From: Wagnerdoeblera intermedia
GTDB lineage: Bacteria > Pseudomonadota > Alphaproteobacteria > Rhodobacterales > Rhodobacteraceae
NCBI RefSeq assembly: GCF_042647465.1
Contig: NZ_JBHRVN010000008.1
Reading direction: 5' to 3' (one strand)
Length of the DNA stretch: 64,000 nt
This document shows, in pieces, positions 44,025 through 51,879 of this stretch (positions within the stretch are counted from its first letter, which is position 1; each line of letters begins with the position of its first letter). The translations under genes were made by a program, and so were the position numbers. Under the pieces are notes generated by a model. It was not told where the DNA came from. It did not search any database and was given only the letters and a program-made list of their open reading frames with translations.

Positions 44025-45824
44025 ATGTCCATGATCACCGACCGCCGCGACCTCGATTTCCTGCTCTATGAGCTTCTTGGCGCGCAGGAACTGGCCAGCC
44101 GCCCGCGCTTTGCCGCCTTTGACCGCGAGGCCATGGGGCAGATCCTCGACACCGCGCAGGCCCTGGCCGAAGATGTCTTTCTGCCCATCGCCGCCGAAGT
44201 CGACGCGCAGGAGCCGCAGTTCGTCGATGGCCGCGTGGTGCAGCCCGAAGCCACCGGCGCGGCCCTTCGCGCCTATGCCGATGCCGGGTTCTTCGCCCTG
44301 CCTTTCGCGGAAGAGGACGGCGGCATCGGCGCGCCCTGGACGCTTTACACCGCCGCCAGCGGCATGGTGGTTGCGGCCAATACCCCGGTTTCAAACTATG
44401 CTTTCCTGACCATCGCTGCCGCAAACCTGCTCAGCGCCTTCGGGACGGAAAGCCAGAAGGCCCGTTTCTTCCCCCGCATGATCGCGGGCGAATGGTTCGG
44501 AACCATGTGCCTCTCAGAGCCGCAGGCCGGCTCTTCGCTCGGCGATATCCGCACCCGCGCGGTGCCCAAAGGCGATGGCACTTTCGCGATCACCGGATCA
44601 AAAATGTGGATCTCGGGCGGCGAGCAGGCGATCACCGACAATATCGTCCATATGGTGCTGGCAAAGCTTCCCGATGCGCCTGCGGGCAGCAAGGGGATTT
44701 CGCTTTTCGTGGTGCCGAAAATGCGCACCGATGCGGACGGCACGATCACCGGGCCGAACAATATCGCGCTCGCGGGGCTGAACCACAAACTCGGCCAGCG
44801 TGCGACGACCAACTGCCTGCTGAACTTCGGCGAAAGCGGCGAGACCCTGGGCGAGATGATCGGCGAGCCGGGCCGCGGCCTGGAATATATGTTCCACATG
44901 ATGAACGAGGCCCGCATCGGCGTGGGTCACGCCGCGGTCATGGCGGGGCTGCACGGCTATCTCTATTCGACCGATTACGCCCGCAGCCGCACACAGGGGC
45001 GCAGCCTCACGGACCGCGATCCCGCCAGCCCCATGGTGCCGATCATTGAGCACACCGATGTGCGGCGCATGTTGTTGCAGCAAAAGACCTCCGTTGAAGG
45101 CGGGCTTGCGCTCTCGCTTTACTGCTCGCGGCTGGTCGATGATGCGGCTTCGCACCCGGATGAGGGGGCCCGCAAAGCGGCGCTCTCGCGTCTGGGCCTG
45201 CTGACCCCGGTGGTGAAATCCTGGCCCTCAGAGCATTGCCTTGAGGCCAATAAATGGGCGATCCAGATCCTTGGCGGCTATGGCTATACCCGGGATTATC
45301 CGCTTGAGCGGCTTTACCGCGACAACCGCCTGAACCACATCCACGAAGGCACCTTCGCCATTCAGGGGATGGACCTTCTGGGCCGCAAGATCGGCGGCGA
45401 TCAGGGCGCGGCGCTGCGTGCGCTGATCGCTGAGATGCGGGACACCCTCTCTGAGGCCACCCCCAACGCCGCGCTGAGTGCCGATGCCGCAGCCCTGGCC
45501 CGCGCCGTTGATGCGCTGGAAGCCGCAGCCACTGCGCTGACGGGCTGCGCGGATGTCGCGCGGCGCATGGCCAATGCCACGGTCTTTCTGGATGCCTTCG
45601 GCCATGTGGTCATCGGCTGGCTCTGGCTGCGCCAGGCCGCCGTGGCGCAGGCCGCACTTGCGGCAGGCCCGGCAGAGACTGAGGCCCGCTTCTACCGCGG
45701 CAAGCTCCAGGCCTGCCGCTATTTCTCGCTTCATGAACTTCCGCTGGCCGTGACCCGGCTGGCTCTGTGCGAAAGTCTGCAGTCGGTTCCGCTGGACACC
45801 CCTGCTGCCCTGTTTGACGTCTGA
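44025..45824 (+). CDS. Acyl-CoA dehydrogenase, long DmdC-like type
   Basis: A 599-residue acyl-CoA dehydrogenase. The start ITDRRDLDFLLYELLGAQEL and the segments FFGTMCLSEPQAGSSLGDIRTRA, TGSKMWISGGEQ, AGLNHKLGQRATTNCLLNFGE and EARIGVGHAAVMAGLHGYL match the DmdC family. That family includes 3-methylmercaptopropionyl-CoA dehydrogenase but also many enzymes of unknown substrate. A C-terminal extension of about 150 residues is normal for it. GGAAG is 6 bases before ATG 44025; the frame is open 270 bases further without conserved sequence. In this cluster a branched or cyclic acyl-CoA is more likely than the sulfur compound. Confidence 0.9.
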   Translation: MSMITDRRDLDFLLYELLGAQELASRPRFAAFDREAMGQILDTAQALAEDVFLPIAAEVDAQEPQFVDGRVVQPEATGAALRAYADAGFFALPFAEEDGGIGAPWTLYTAASGMVVAANTPVSNYAFLTIAAANLLSAFGTESQKARFFPRMIAGEWFGTMCLSEPQAGSSLGDIRTRAVPKGDGTFAITGSKMWISGGEQAITDNIVHMVLAKLPDAPAGSKGISLFVVPKMRTDADGTITGPNNIALAGLNHKLGQRATTNCLLNFGESGETLGEMIGEPGRGLEYMFHMMNEARIGVGHAAVMAGLHGYLYSTDYARSRTQGRSLTDRDPASPMVPIIEHTDVRRMLLQQKTSVEGGLALSLYCSRLVDDAASHPDEGARKAALSRLGLLTPVVKSWPSEHCLEANKWAIQILGGYGYTRDYPLERLYRDNRLNHIHEGTFAIQGMDLLGRKIGGDQGAALRALIAEMRDTLSEATPNAALSADAAALARAVDALEAAATALTGCADVARRMANATVFLDAFGHVVIGWLWLRQAAVAQAALAAGPAETEARFYRGKLQACRYFSLHELPLAVTRLALCESLQSVPLDTPAALFDV

Positions 45825-45835
45825 AGGAAAGCCCT

Positions 45836-47023
45836 ATGAAATCTGTTTTGGCAGGCACGAAAGTTCTCGATTTCTCGCGCATCTTCGCCGGTCCCGACGC
45901 GGCGCAGACGCTGGGCGACCTGGGCGCGGATGTGCTGAAGATCGAAGATCCGGGCAAAGGCGACGGCTGCCGCAGCCTTGGCACGACGGACCCCAAAATG
46001 ATGGGCTATGGCCCGACCTTCCAGGCCTTCAACCGCAACAAGCGCTCGATGACGCTGGATCTGAAATCTGATGAGGGGCGTGAGATCGCGCGCAAACTCA
46101 TCGCGGATGCGGATGTGGTGATCTCGAACTTCCGCACCGGCACGATGGATAAATTCGGCCTCGGCTATGAGGATGTGCGCAAGCTGAACCCGCGGCTGAT
46201 CTATTGCGAACTGCACGCCTTTGGCGACAAAGGCCCGATGTCGCATATCGGCGCCAATGACCTGCAGCTTCAGGCCCATTCCGGCCTCGCCGCCATCACC
46301 GGCGACGGCAATGGCCCGCCCAACCGCGCAGGCTCTGCCATTGTGGATCTTCATGCCGGCATGTCGCTCGTGGCCGGCGTTCTGGCCGCGATCATCCACC
46401 GCGACCGCACCGGTGAGGGCCAGAAGGTCACCACCTCGCTGCTGCAAAGCTCGGCGCATCTGATGGGCTATTTCTATCAGGAATACTGGGTCACCGGCTA
46501 TGTGCACCGCGCCATGGGCACCGCCACCCACCTCAGCGTGCCCAACCAGGCCTTCCCGACGAAAGACGGCTATACCGTCATCATCGCGCCGACCCAGGAG
46601 ATGTATCTGCGCTGCGTCGAAGCACTTGAGGCCCCGCATCTGCTGACCCCGCCTTTCGATACCCGCGAAGGCCGGATGCAGAACCGCGATGCGCTGATTG
46701 AAGTGATGTCGGAAGTGACCCGTCAGTTCACCAGCCAGGAAGTCTATGAGCGGATGGGCCGCGTGAAGGTGAACGTCGCCATCGTCCAGGACGTGGCTCA
46801 GGCGGCGAACCATCCGCAGCTCGAAGCCATCGGCGGCATCCACCACACCGAGATCGACGGCGAAGACCGCCGCTTCGTGGCCTCGCCCTTCACCATGTCT
46901 GAGACGCCCACGGCTTTCCGCACCCCGGCTCCGCGCCTTGGCGCGCATACCGATGAGGTGCTCTCTTCCCTCGGCTACAGCGCCGAAGAGATCGCCGCTC
47001 TGCACCAGAACGGCGCGGTCTGA
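45836..47023 (+). CDS. CaiB/BaiF family CoA-transferase (class III)
   Basis: A 395-residue CoA-transferase. VLDFSRIFAGPDAAQTLGDLGADVLKIEDPGKGD is the conserved start, SEGREIA-like NRNKRSMTLDLKSDEG follows, and the catalytic Asp is in AGSAIVDLHAGMSLVAGV. It moves CoA between acids without ATP and would activate a second substrate or recycle CoA. It begins 11 bases after the dehydrogenase gene and ends the operon. Confidence 0.93.
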   Translation: MKSVLAGTKVLDFSRIFAGPDAAQTLGDLGADVLKIEDPGKGDGCRSLGTTDPKMMGYGPTFQAFNRNKRSMTLDLKSDEGREIARKLIADADVVISNFRTGTMDKFGLGYEDVRKLNPRLIYCELHAFGDKGPMSHIGANDLQLQAHSGLAAITGDGNGPPNRAGSAIVDLHAGMSLVAGVLAAIIHRDRTGEGQKVTTSLLQSSAHLMGYFYQEYWVTGYVHRAMGTATHLSVPNQAFPTKDGYTVIIAPTQEMYLRCVEALEAPHLLTPPFDTREGRMQNRDALIEVMSEVTRQFTSQEVYERMGRVKVNVAIVQDVAQAANHPQLEAIGGIHHTEIDGEDRRFVASPFTMSETPTAFRTPAPRLGAHTDEVLSSLGYSAEEIAALHQNGAV

Positions 47024-47038
47024 TCGGGTTAATCATCT

Positions 47039-47064
47039 CCACAGCGCGGCCCGCCGCGCTGTGG
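47039..47064 (+). terminator. Hairpin at the end of the catabolic operon
   Basis: CCACAGCGCG / CGCGCTGTGG is a perfect 10-bp stem with a 6-base loop, 15 bases after the CoA-transferase stop. There is no T-run, so efficiency is uncertain. Confidence 0.55.
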
Positions 47065-47267
47065 CAGCCTGCCAGCAAGGCCCCCGGACGAAAATCCGGC
47101 CCAGTCGCGCATACCTCATGCGTCAGGCCGCCTGACGGCGCTGCCCCTGTCATATCCCCGCCCGGGCAGTTTCCGGCCCGCAGCCGCTCCTGCGGCAAAG
47201 CGTCCGAAAATGTGCTGCAACCTTCTGTCCCGAACCTCGTTGGTTCCCCGATGGAAGGATCTCCGCG

Positions 47268-47432
47268 ATGAACAATGACCAAAGACGGCAGCTCCTCAGC
47301 ACGCTGCGCCTCGCTTTAAATGAAGCGCCAGGCCCCGCCTCTGAGCGGCTGACCGAACTGGCCGGCCGGCTGGATCACCTGTTGAAGACCAGGCCTGCCC
47401 CGGTGCAGCGCCATGATCACGGACCTTCGTGA
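47268..47432 (+). CDS. Possible 54-residue small protein
   Basis: A short open frame starting MNNDQRRQLLSTLRLALNE with GGAAGGA about 9 bases upstream. The product is charged and looks like one amphipathic helix followed by LTELAGRLDHLLKTR. I recognise no family. It stands alone between the catabolic operon and the cold-shock gene. Only the ribosome site and regular helix pattern support it. Confidence 0.35.
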   Translation: MNNDQRRQLLSTLRLALNEAPGPASERLTELAGRLDHLLKTRPAPVQRHDHGPS

Positions 47433-47466
47433 TCAAAACCCGCGTCCGGGCCGCTTCGGCGGCCGC

Positions 47467-47638
47467 TTGATTTTTGCCGTCCTGTGGTTTAAGTTCTCTG
47501 CGTTGATAGGTTTTACTTGAGCCACCTTCGTAGGGTTCCCAGGGATCCAACGAGTGCCCCTCCTCGTTAAAGCATAGTTAACGCACTCCCTCCTGCATCC
47601 GCAGCAGGGCGATCTGAATGGGCAGGAAAGGGTTTTTC
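47467..47638 (+). promoter_or_regulatory. Candidate promoter and leader of the cold-shock gene
   Basis: TTGATT, 17 bases, TAAGTT (47490) is a possible promoter. The leader that follows has small dyads (AACGAG/CTCGTT and GTTAA/TTAAC), in keeping with structured cold-shock leaders. AGGAAAGG precedes the start codon. Confidence 0.3.
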
Positions 47639-47848
47639 ATGGCCACAGGCACCGTAAAATGGTTCAATTCCACCAAAGGCTACGGCTTTATTCAACCCGA
47701 TGACGGCGGCGCAGACGCCTTCGTTCACATCTCGGCTGTTGAGCGTGCCGGCCTTCGCGGTCTGGAAGAAGGCCAGAAGGTCAGCTTTGAACTTGAGCGC
47801 GACAAGCGTTCGGGCAAAATGACCGTTTCGAGCCTGCAAAGCGCCTGA
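47639..47848 (+). CDS. cspA: Cold-shock protein, CspA family
   Basis: A 69-residue single cold-shock domain. RNP1 is KGYGFIQPDD and RNP2 is DAFVHISAVE; the start is MATGTVKWFNSTKGYG. It binds single-stranded nucleic acid as an RNA chaperone. ATG 47639 was chosen because it starts the conserved fold; an upstream ATG at 47618 would add an unconserved seven residues covering the ribosome site. It has its own terminator. Confidence 0.95.
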   Translation: MATGTVKWFNSTKGYGFIQPDDGGADAFVHISAVERAGLRGLEEGQKVSFELERDKRSGKMTVSSLQSA

Positions 47849-47900
47849 TTTAAGGGCCATCGCCCCGCCTCCGGCAGGGCGACATTTACGACAAGCGACT

Positions 47901-47924
47901 GGCCGGGCCTCTGCCCGGCCTTTT
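47901..47924 (+). terminator. Terminator of the cold-shock gene
   Basis: GGCCGGGC-CTCT-GCCCGGCC is a perfect 8-bp stem immediately followed by TTTTGGTTTTT. Confidence 0.92.
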
Positions 47925-47950
47925 GGTTTTTACCCAGACCGCCTCGGCCT

Positions 47951-48700
47951 TTAACCCGCGGGAGCCGGTTCAAAAATCTGCGCGATCTCTGCGGCGGTCA
48001 GCAGTTTCCAGCCGCCCGGTGCCAGATCCTGCGGCAGGTGCAATGCACCAAGGCTTTCGCGGTGAAGCGCCTCAACGTGATTGCCCACGGCCGCAAACAT
48101 CCGGCGCACCTGATGATAGCGCCCCTCAGTGATCGTCAGACGCGCTTCCAGGGGCGAAATCACCTCCAGCACCGCCGGAGCAAGGGGCTTCGTCTCCGCC
48201 TCCAGCATCAATGTGCCTGAGGCGAAGATTTCAGCCTCTGTACCAGTGAGCGGACGCGCAAGGCTCGCCAGATAGGTTTTGCTGACCTGACGGCGCGGGC
48301 TGATGACCCGGTGCAGCAGCTCTCCGTCATCGGTCAGCAGCAACAGACCCGAGGTCTGTTTGTCCAGCCGCCCGATGGTGGAAATCGCAGGATCCCGCCC
48401 GCGCCAGCGCGCCGGCAGAAGATCATAGACCAGCCCGCCCTCTTCCTTATGCGAACAGGTCATCCCCAGCGGCTTATTCATCAGGATCACCAGCCCAGCC
48501 AGCGGGTCGAGCGCTTCGCCGTCGATCTCCATCCGCTGCGGCAGATCCGGCGTCAGCGCGATGCGCGCCGAGACATCGGTCAGATCCGCCCCGTCGAGCT
48601 GAATGCCACCCGCCCCCGCCATACGGGCCATCTCTTTGCGCGAGCCATAGCCCATCGAGGACAAAAGCTTATCAATGCGCATCGTGGGTATTTTGGCCAT
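47951..48700 (-). CDS. Pseudouridine synthase, RsuA/RluB family
   Basis: A 249-residue RNA-modifying enzyme. An S4 RNA-binding domain (RIDKLLSSMGYGSRKEMARM) is followed by the catalytic domain with the Asp in TIGRLDKQTSGLLLLTDDGEL, and by VSKTYLASL and GRYHQVRRMFAAVGNHVEALHR. It converts uridine to pseudouridine in 16S (RsuA-type) or 23S rRNA. The start is ATG 48700 with AAAGGGA upstream. It is convergent with the cold-shock gene. Confidence 0.9.
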   Translation of the reverse strand: MAKIPTMRIDKLLSSMGYGSRKEMARMAGAGGIQLDGADLTDVSARIALTPDLPQRMEIDGEALDPLAGLVILMNKPLGMTCSHKEEGGLVYDLLPARWRGRDPAISTIGRLDKQTSGLLLLTDDGELLHRVISPRRQVSKTYLASLARPLTGTEAEIFASGTLMLEAETKPLAPAVLEVISPLEARLTITEGRYHQVRRMFAAVGNHVEALHRESLGALHLPQDLAPGGWKLLTAAEIAQIFEPAPAG

Positions 48701-48834
48701 GACAGATCCCTTTCTTCCGGCCCGCAGGCCGCCTGCCGCCATTCATCACTAAATGGCACCGGGCGGAAGCCCGCTTTGATGTGACACGCAGCCCTCCCTG
48801 TCTCGCAATTGAAACTTAACGTGAGGCGAAATGC

Positions 48835-48857
48835 AAAAAGCGCCCCGAAAGGGCGCT
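48835..48857 (-). terminator. Terminator of the CHAP-domain gene
   Basis: On the minus strand AGCGCCC-TTTCG-GGGCGCT is followed by a T-run (48835-48839). It lies 23 bases after the stop of the CHAP gene. Confidence 0.88.
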
Positions 48858-48879
48858 TTGCACGAAGAGGAGCCGGGGA

Positions 48880-49584
48880 TCAGCCGCGGGTCGGATGGAT
48901 GAAGCCATAGATCGGATAGGTGGTCGAGGTCATCTGACCGCGGCGGTGCTCAAGGCGCACTTGGCTCCAGTCATTGCGGGGCGAGACATCGACCGCCACC
49001 ATATCCAGCGAGACCTGATTGCGGGTCCAGTTCGCATGGCTGATGAGGATCTGGCGCGAATTGACGATCCGCGAGACGACCGCAACATGGCCGCGACGCA
49101 TCTTTTTGGTCGGCGCAAAATTCATCACCGCCCCCACCTCCGGGGTGTTTGAGCGGTGATACTGACCGGCGGCCTGGCTCCACCAGGTCCGCGCATCCCC
49201 ACGGATCTGCACACCGCTGGCATCACGGGCAAAGGGCACGCACCAGACACGCTGACCGCGGGCGCGCTTGGCCTGGGCGTTCTGCACCGCAAGCTGCGTG
49301 CGCTGACGCAGCAGCGCGGGCTGCACCGCATGGGTCGAGGCCGGGGCATTCCGCGTCGAAACCGTCGCCTGCAAAGCGGCCGGGGCAGCGGCCAGGCGAA
49401 GCCCTTCCGGGCGGGCGCGGGGACGTTGTGCGGGGGCGGTGGTGGTGGTCTGAACCAGAGCCACCTCAGCAGCGGTAGTGTCAGCCGGACGCGGCTGAGG
49501 GCGAAGATCCTGAGCGGAAGCGGCGAAAGTCATGCAGGTCACGGCCATCATCGCCAGCGTCGGAAGAACCTTCACAAACCTCAT
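48880..49584 (-). CDS. Exported CHAP-domain protein
   Basis: A 234-residue protein with a signal peptide (LPTLAMMAVTCMTFAASAQ), a low-complexity Pro/Ala/Thr region, and a C-terminal CHAP domain from about residue 110. The catalytic Cys is in VWCVPFARDASG and the His in MRRGHVAVVSRI; GDARTWWSQAAGQY is typical. Such domains are amidases or endopeptidases acting on peptidoglycan. It appears monocistronic with its own terminator. Confidence 0.85.
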   Translation of the reverse strand: MRFVKVLPTLAMMAVTCMTFAASAQDLRPQPRPADTTAAEVALVQTTTTAPAQRPRARPEGLRLAAAPAALQATVSTRNAPASTHAVQPALLRQRTQLAVQNAQAKRARGQRVWCVPFARDASGVQIRGDARTWWSQAAGQYHRSNTPEVGAVMNFAPTKKMRRGHVAVVSRIVNSRQILISHANWTRNQVSLDMVAVDVSPRNDWSQVRLEHRRGQMTSTTYPIYGFIHPTRG

Positions 49585-49949
49585 CTGTCCTCACATCGGT
49601 TGCCTGACAGCCTGCCCTGTCACCGCGGGCAGAATAGCCAGCAGAGGCGGCGCACCAACCCCTGATCGGGACAGTCGGCGAAATCTCGCCACTTTCACAT
49701 AAATTTCATCGATTAAGGGAACTTGTGCCGGGCATCTGACCCGCAAGTTGCGGCCTGCAACATATTGTCTTTTCTGTATTTTTTCTCAGCTCGGAAGAAA
49801 TTTTCATCATAATCCGCATCGGTTCCCTCCGGACCGCCCGGCGGGGACAAAACCTGCATGCTGCCGCGCCGTGAGGGGAATTACTACTCAGAGTTGAAAA
49901 AAGGCCGCGCGATCCCCTCGCACGGCCTTCCTCTCTGGCAGAATACTTC
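49585..49949. other. 365-base intergenic region, no gene seen
   Basis: It contains the terminator of the next gene (49897-49928) and probably the promoter of the CHAP gene close to 49585-49700. GTTGC-GGCCT-GCAAC at about 49748 is a small dyad. No open frame with a ribosome site was found. Confidence 0.45.
49897..49928 (-). terminator. Terminator of the 87-residue hypothetical gene
   Basis: On the minus strand AGGCCGTGCG and CGCGCGGCCT pair with one mismatch, followed by six T. It lies 22 bases after the stop of the small gene, which supports that gene being real. Confidence 0.85.
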
Positions 49950-50213
49950 TTACGAGGCCTGGGCCTCGCGCTGCAGCCCCGAAGCCCATTTCCAGACGCG
50001 GATGAACTCCCGCCCGGTCTGCGGATCGAGGTAGCTGCTGCCGTGCAGCTGCCAGAGCTCTTTGCCATTGCCCATCACATAGCGCATCTCGGGTCGCAGA
50101 CCCACCGCATCCGGGCCTGCCGCAGCCTCAGGGGCGCGGCTCTGCTCAATCACCGAGACCCGCTCGCCGTCATCCGAATAGCAGCTGAAAACTGCCCTCG
50201 TCGTCCATTCCAT
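49950..50213 (-). CDS. Hypothetical 87-residue protein
   Basis: I recognise no family. The product begins MEWTTRAVFSCYSDDGERVSVIEQSR and ends FIRVWKWASGLQREAQAS, with mixed strand-forming segments (MRYVMGNGKELWQLHGSSYLD). No signal peptide or membrane helix is seen. The segment from DGERVSVIEQ onward reads like a small beta-sheet protein of the kind common in this family of bacteria. The strong terminator right after it supports expression. The ribosome site is weak. Confidence 0.6.
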   Translation of the reverse strand: MEWTTRAVFSCYSDDGERVSVIEQSRAPEAAAGPDAVGLRPEMRYVMGNGKELWQLHGSSYLDPQTGREFIRVWKWASGLQREAQAS

Positions 50214-50246
50214 CGTCTTGCTCGTCTGCCCGTCAAAACCCGCAAT

Positions 50247-50268
50247 CCCGGAGCCAAAAAGCTCCGGG
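50247..50268 (-). terminator. Hairpin downstream of the PRC-barrel gene (distal)
   Basis: CCCGGAGC-CAAAAA-GCTCCGGG is a perfect 8-bp stem between the PRC-barrel gene and the hypothetical gene. A second hairpin lies nearer the stop. No T-run follows the stem; the A/T-rich stretch is in the loop. Confidence 0.5.
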
Positions 50269-50284
50269 ACGGGTCGTATCTTCT

Positions 50285-50304
50285 CTCCGGCCCCTGGGCC
50301 GGAG
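50285..50304 (-). terminator. Hairpin downstream of the PRC-barrel gene (proximal)
   Basis: CTCCGGCC-CCTG-GGCCGGAG, perfect 8-bp stem, 14 bases after the PRC-barrel stop. A T-run is missing, so termination probably relies on both hairpins or on Rho. Confidence 0.5.
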
Positions 50305-50317
50305 CCTTAAAGTCCGA

Positions 50318-50752
50318 TCAGTTCGCTTCGAACTTCGGCAGCGCCTTCAGCTCGTCTTTCGTCAGCGTCACATAGGCGCGAAGATCATTGTCGGCGTTTT
50401 TATAGACCTGGATCTGCGAGGGATCGAGGGCGACGCGATGCTCGCCCATGCCAAGGAAGCCGCCAACATCGGTGATGATTTTCGACACAGCATTATCAGT
50501 TCCGATCTGCAGATCAGCGATTTCGCCGACGTCTTTGCCTTCGGCGTCATAGATATTGACACCTTTCAGATCGTCTGCGGTGATGCTGCCCACTTCGGTG
50601 AAGACATAACCCTCAGGCGCGGCGATCACGATGGCCGGTGCCGTCGCCGCAGCGCCCGGAGCAGCCGGGGTGACGGCGGTCTGGGCAAAGCCGGTACCGG
50701 CAAGGCCAAGGGCAGCGGTGAGAGCGAGAGCCGAAACTTTTACAAAGCGCAT
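50318..50752 (-). CDS. Exported PRC-barrel domain protein
   Basis: A 144-residue protein with signal peptide (VSALALTAALGLAGTGFAQ) and one PRC-barrel domain from about residue 55: EVGSITADDLKGVNIYDAEGKDVGEIADLQIGTD, then GEHRVALDPSQIQVY and ending in DELKALPKFEAN. Periplasmic PRC-barrel proteins of this kind are frequent in alphaproteobacteria and have no settled role. The start ATG 50752 is the one that gives the signal peptide; the frame is open further upstream. Confidence 0.85.
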   Translation of the reverse strand: MRFVKVSALALTAALGLAGTGFAQTAVTPAAPGAAATAPAIVIAAPEGYVFTEVGSITADDLKGVNIYDAEGKDVGEIADLQIGTDNAVSKIITDVGGFLGMGEHRVALDPSQIQVYKNADNDLRAYVTLTKDELKALPKFEAN

Positions 50753-50901
50753 GAAATCCTCCAAGCGTGGGTTAACGTACTGAAGAGAGAACGCGGACAA
50801 AGCGGATTGGTTCACATCGACAGATCCAAACCTTTGCGCTTTAAGCAAAATTTTGCCCAATCCTGCGCCGGGGAGGCAAAGATCCGCCACGAGACCCGCC
50901 C

Positions 50902-51753
50902 TCACAGCGGTGTGACAGCCCCCCCGGGAACAGGGGTTAACCCTTCGGCATTCACTTCCTCTGCCTTCACGACAAAGCGCGTCAGACCATGCGGCCCAAA
51001 GCTGTGCAGCAGGGGCACGTCACTGGCGTCGCGCCCCCGCGCCACCGCCACCCGACCAATGCGCGGGATATTGTGCCGCGCATCCAGCGTGATCCAGCGC
51101 CCATAGGCCCAGACCTCGGTCCAGGCGTTGTAATCCATCGGAGCCGGATCCACCGGCACGCCGATATCGCCCATATAGCCGTTCACATAACGCGCGGGGA
51201 TATTCATGCAGCGACAAAGCGCAATCGCCAGATGCGCAAAATCCCGGCAAACCCCCTTCCCCTCGGCCAGGGCTTCGGCAGCCGTGCGCGTGGCGCGGGC
51301 ATGGCCATAGCCGAAATCGATGTGGCCGTTCACAAAGTCAAAGATGGCCCGGATCCGTTCCCATCCCGGCGCAGCAGCGCCAAAAAGCTCCCAGGCCTTC
51401 TCCATCAGCAGATCGGTCTCGCAATAGCGGCTCGGCAGAAGATAGCGCAGCACCTCATCGGGAAAATCCTGCGGTGTGCCCGCCTCCCCCTCATGGCTCC
51501 AGTCGTCCGGCTGCGGATCGATCCGCAGGTTATACTCCGCCGCAAGCCGCAGCGCCCCGGCAGGCGCGGTCAGCCGCAGGCAGCGGTTGCCATGGCCATC
51601 GGTGTAATAGCGAAACGGAACCTGGGGGCTGAGCTGCAACGCGCGCCGCGCGACGATCTTCGGCTCCCACTCCGGCGCCGGATCCAGCAGCGCCACCAGT
51701 TCCATCGGCTGCCTGCAGTCGATCTCAATCTCATAGCCCAGCGATATCAGCAT
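50902..51753 (-). CDS. Transglutaminase-like protein with substituted catalytic His
   Basis: A 283-residue protein of the COG1305 transglutaminase-like family. AEGKGVCRDFAHLAIALCRCMNIPARYVNGY carries the nucleophile Cys169. The second catalytic site, usually HAW, reads MDYNAWTEVW, with Asn209 for His; the Asp is D224 in TLDARHN. The following PRIGRVAVARGRDASDVPL is characteristic of a subfamily in which I believe this His is often replaced. AGGAG stands just before ATG 51753. It may be a non-peptidase or weak amidase; function is unknown. Confidence 0.82.
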   Translation of the reverse strand: MLISLGYEIEIDCRQPMELVALLDPAPEWEPKIVARRALQLSPQVPFRYYTDGHGNRCLRLTAPAGALRLAAEYNLRIDPQPDDWSHEGEAGTPQDFPDEVLRYLLPSRYCETDLLMEKAWELFGAAAPGWERIRAIFDFVNGHIDFGYGHARATRTAAEALAEGKGVCRDFAHLAIALCRCMNIPARYVNGYMGDIGVPVDPAPMDYNAWTEVWAYGRWITLDARHNIPRIGRVAVARGRDASDVPLLHSFGPHGLTRFVVKAEEVNAEGLTPVPGGAVTPL

Positions 51754-51825
51754 AGCGGTACTCCTCCGGGGGCAACCAGTGCCAGAGCCGCAAAGTTCCG
51801 CCCCGGGGCAGAGGGCGGAAAAGAT

Positions 51826-51855
51826 AAAAGCCGCGCAGGCTTTCACCTGCGCGGC
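51826..51855 (-). terminator. Terminator of the OmpA-family gene
   Basis: On the minus strand GCCGCGCAGG-TGAAAG-CCTGCGCGGC is a perfect 10-bp stem followed by TTTTAT. Confidence 0.93.
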
Positions 51856-51879
51856 CTCTCTCAGCGTCGAACGCCTTGC

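Noticed and set aside
49685..49705. Further copy of the IclR-type palindrome (TTCACATAAATTTCATC)
   Set aside because: Only the left half matches; the right half lacks TGTGAA, and the genes around it are not part of the catabolic cluster.
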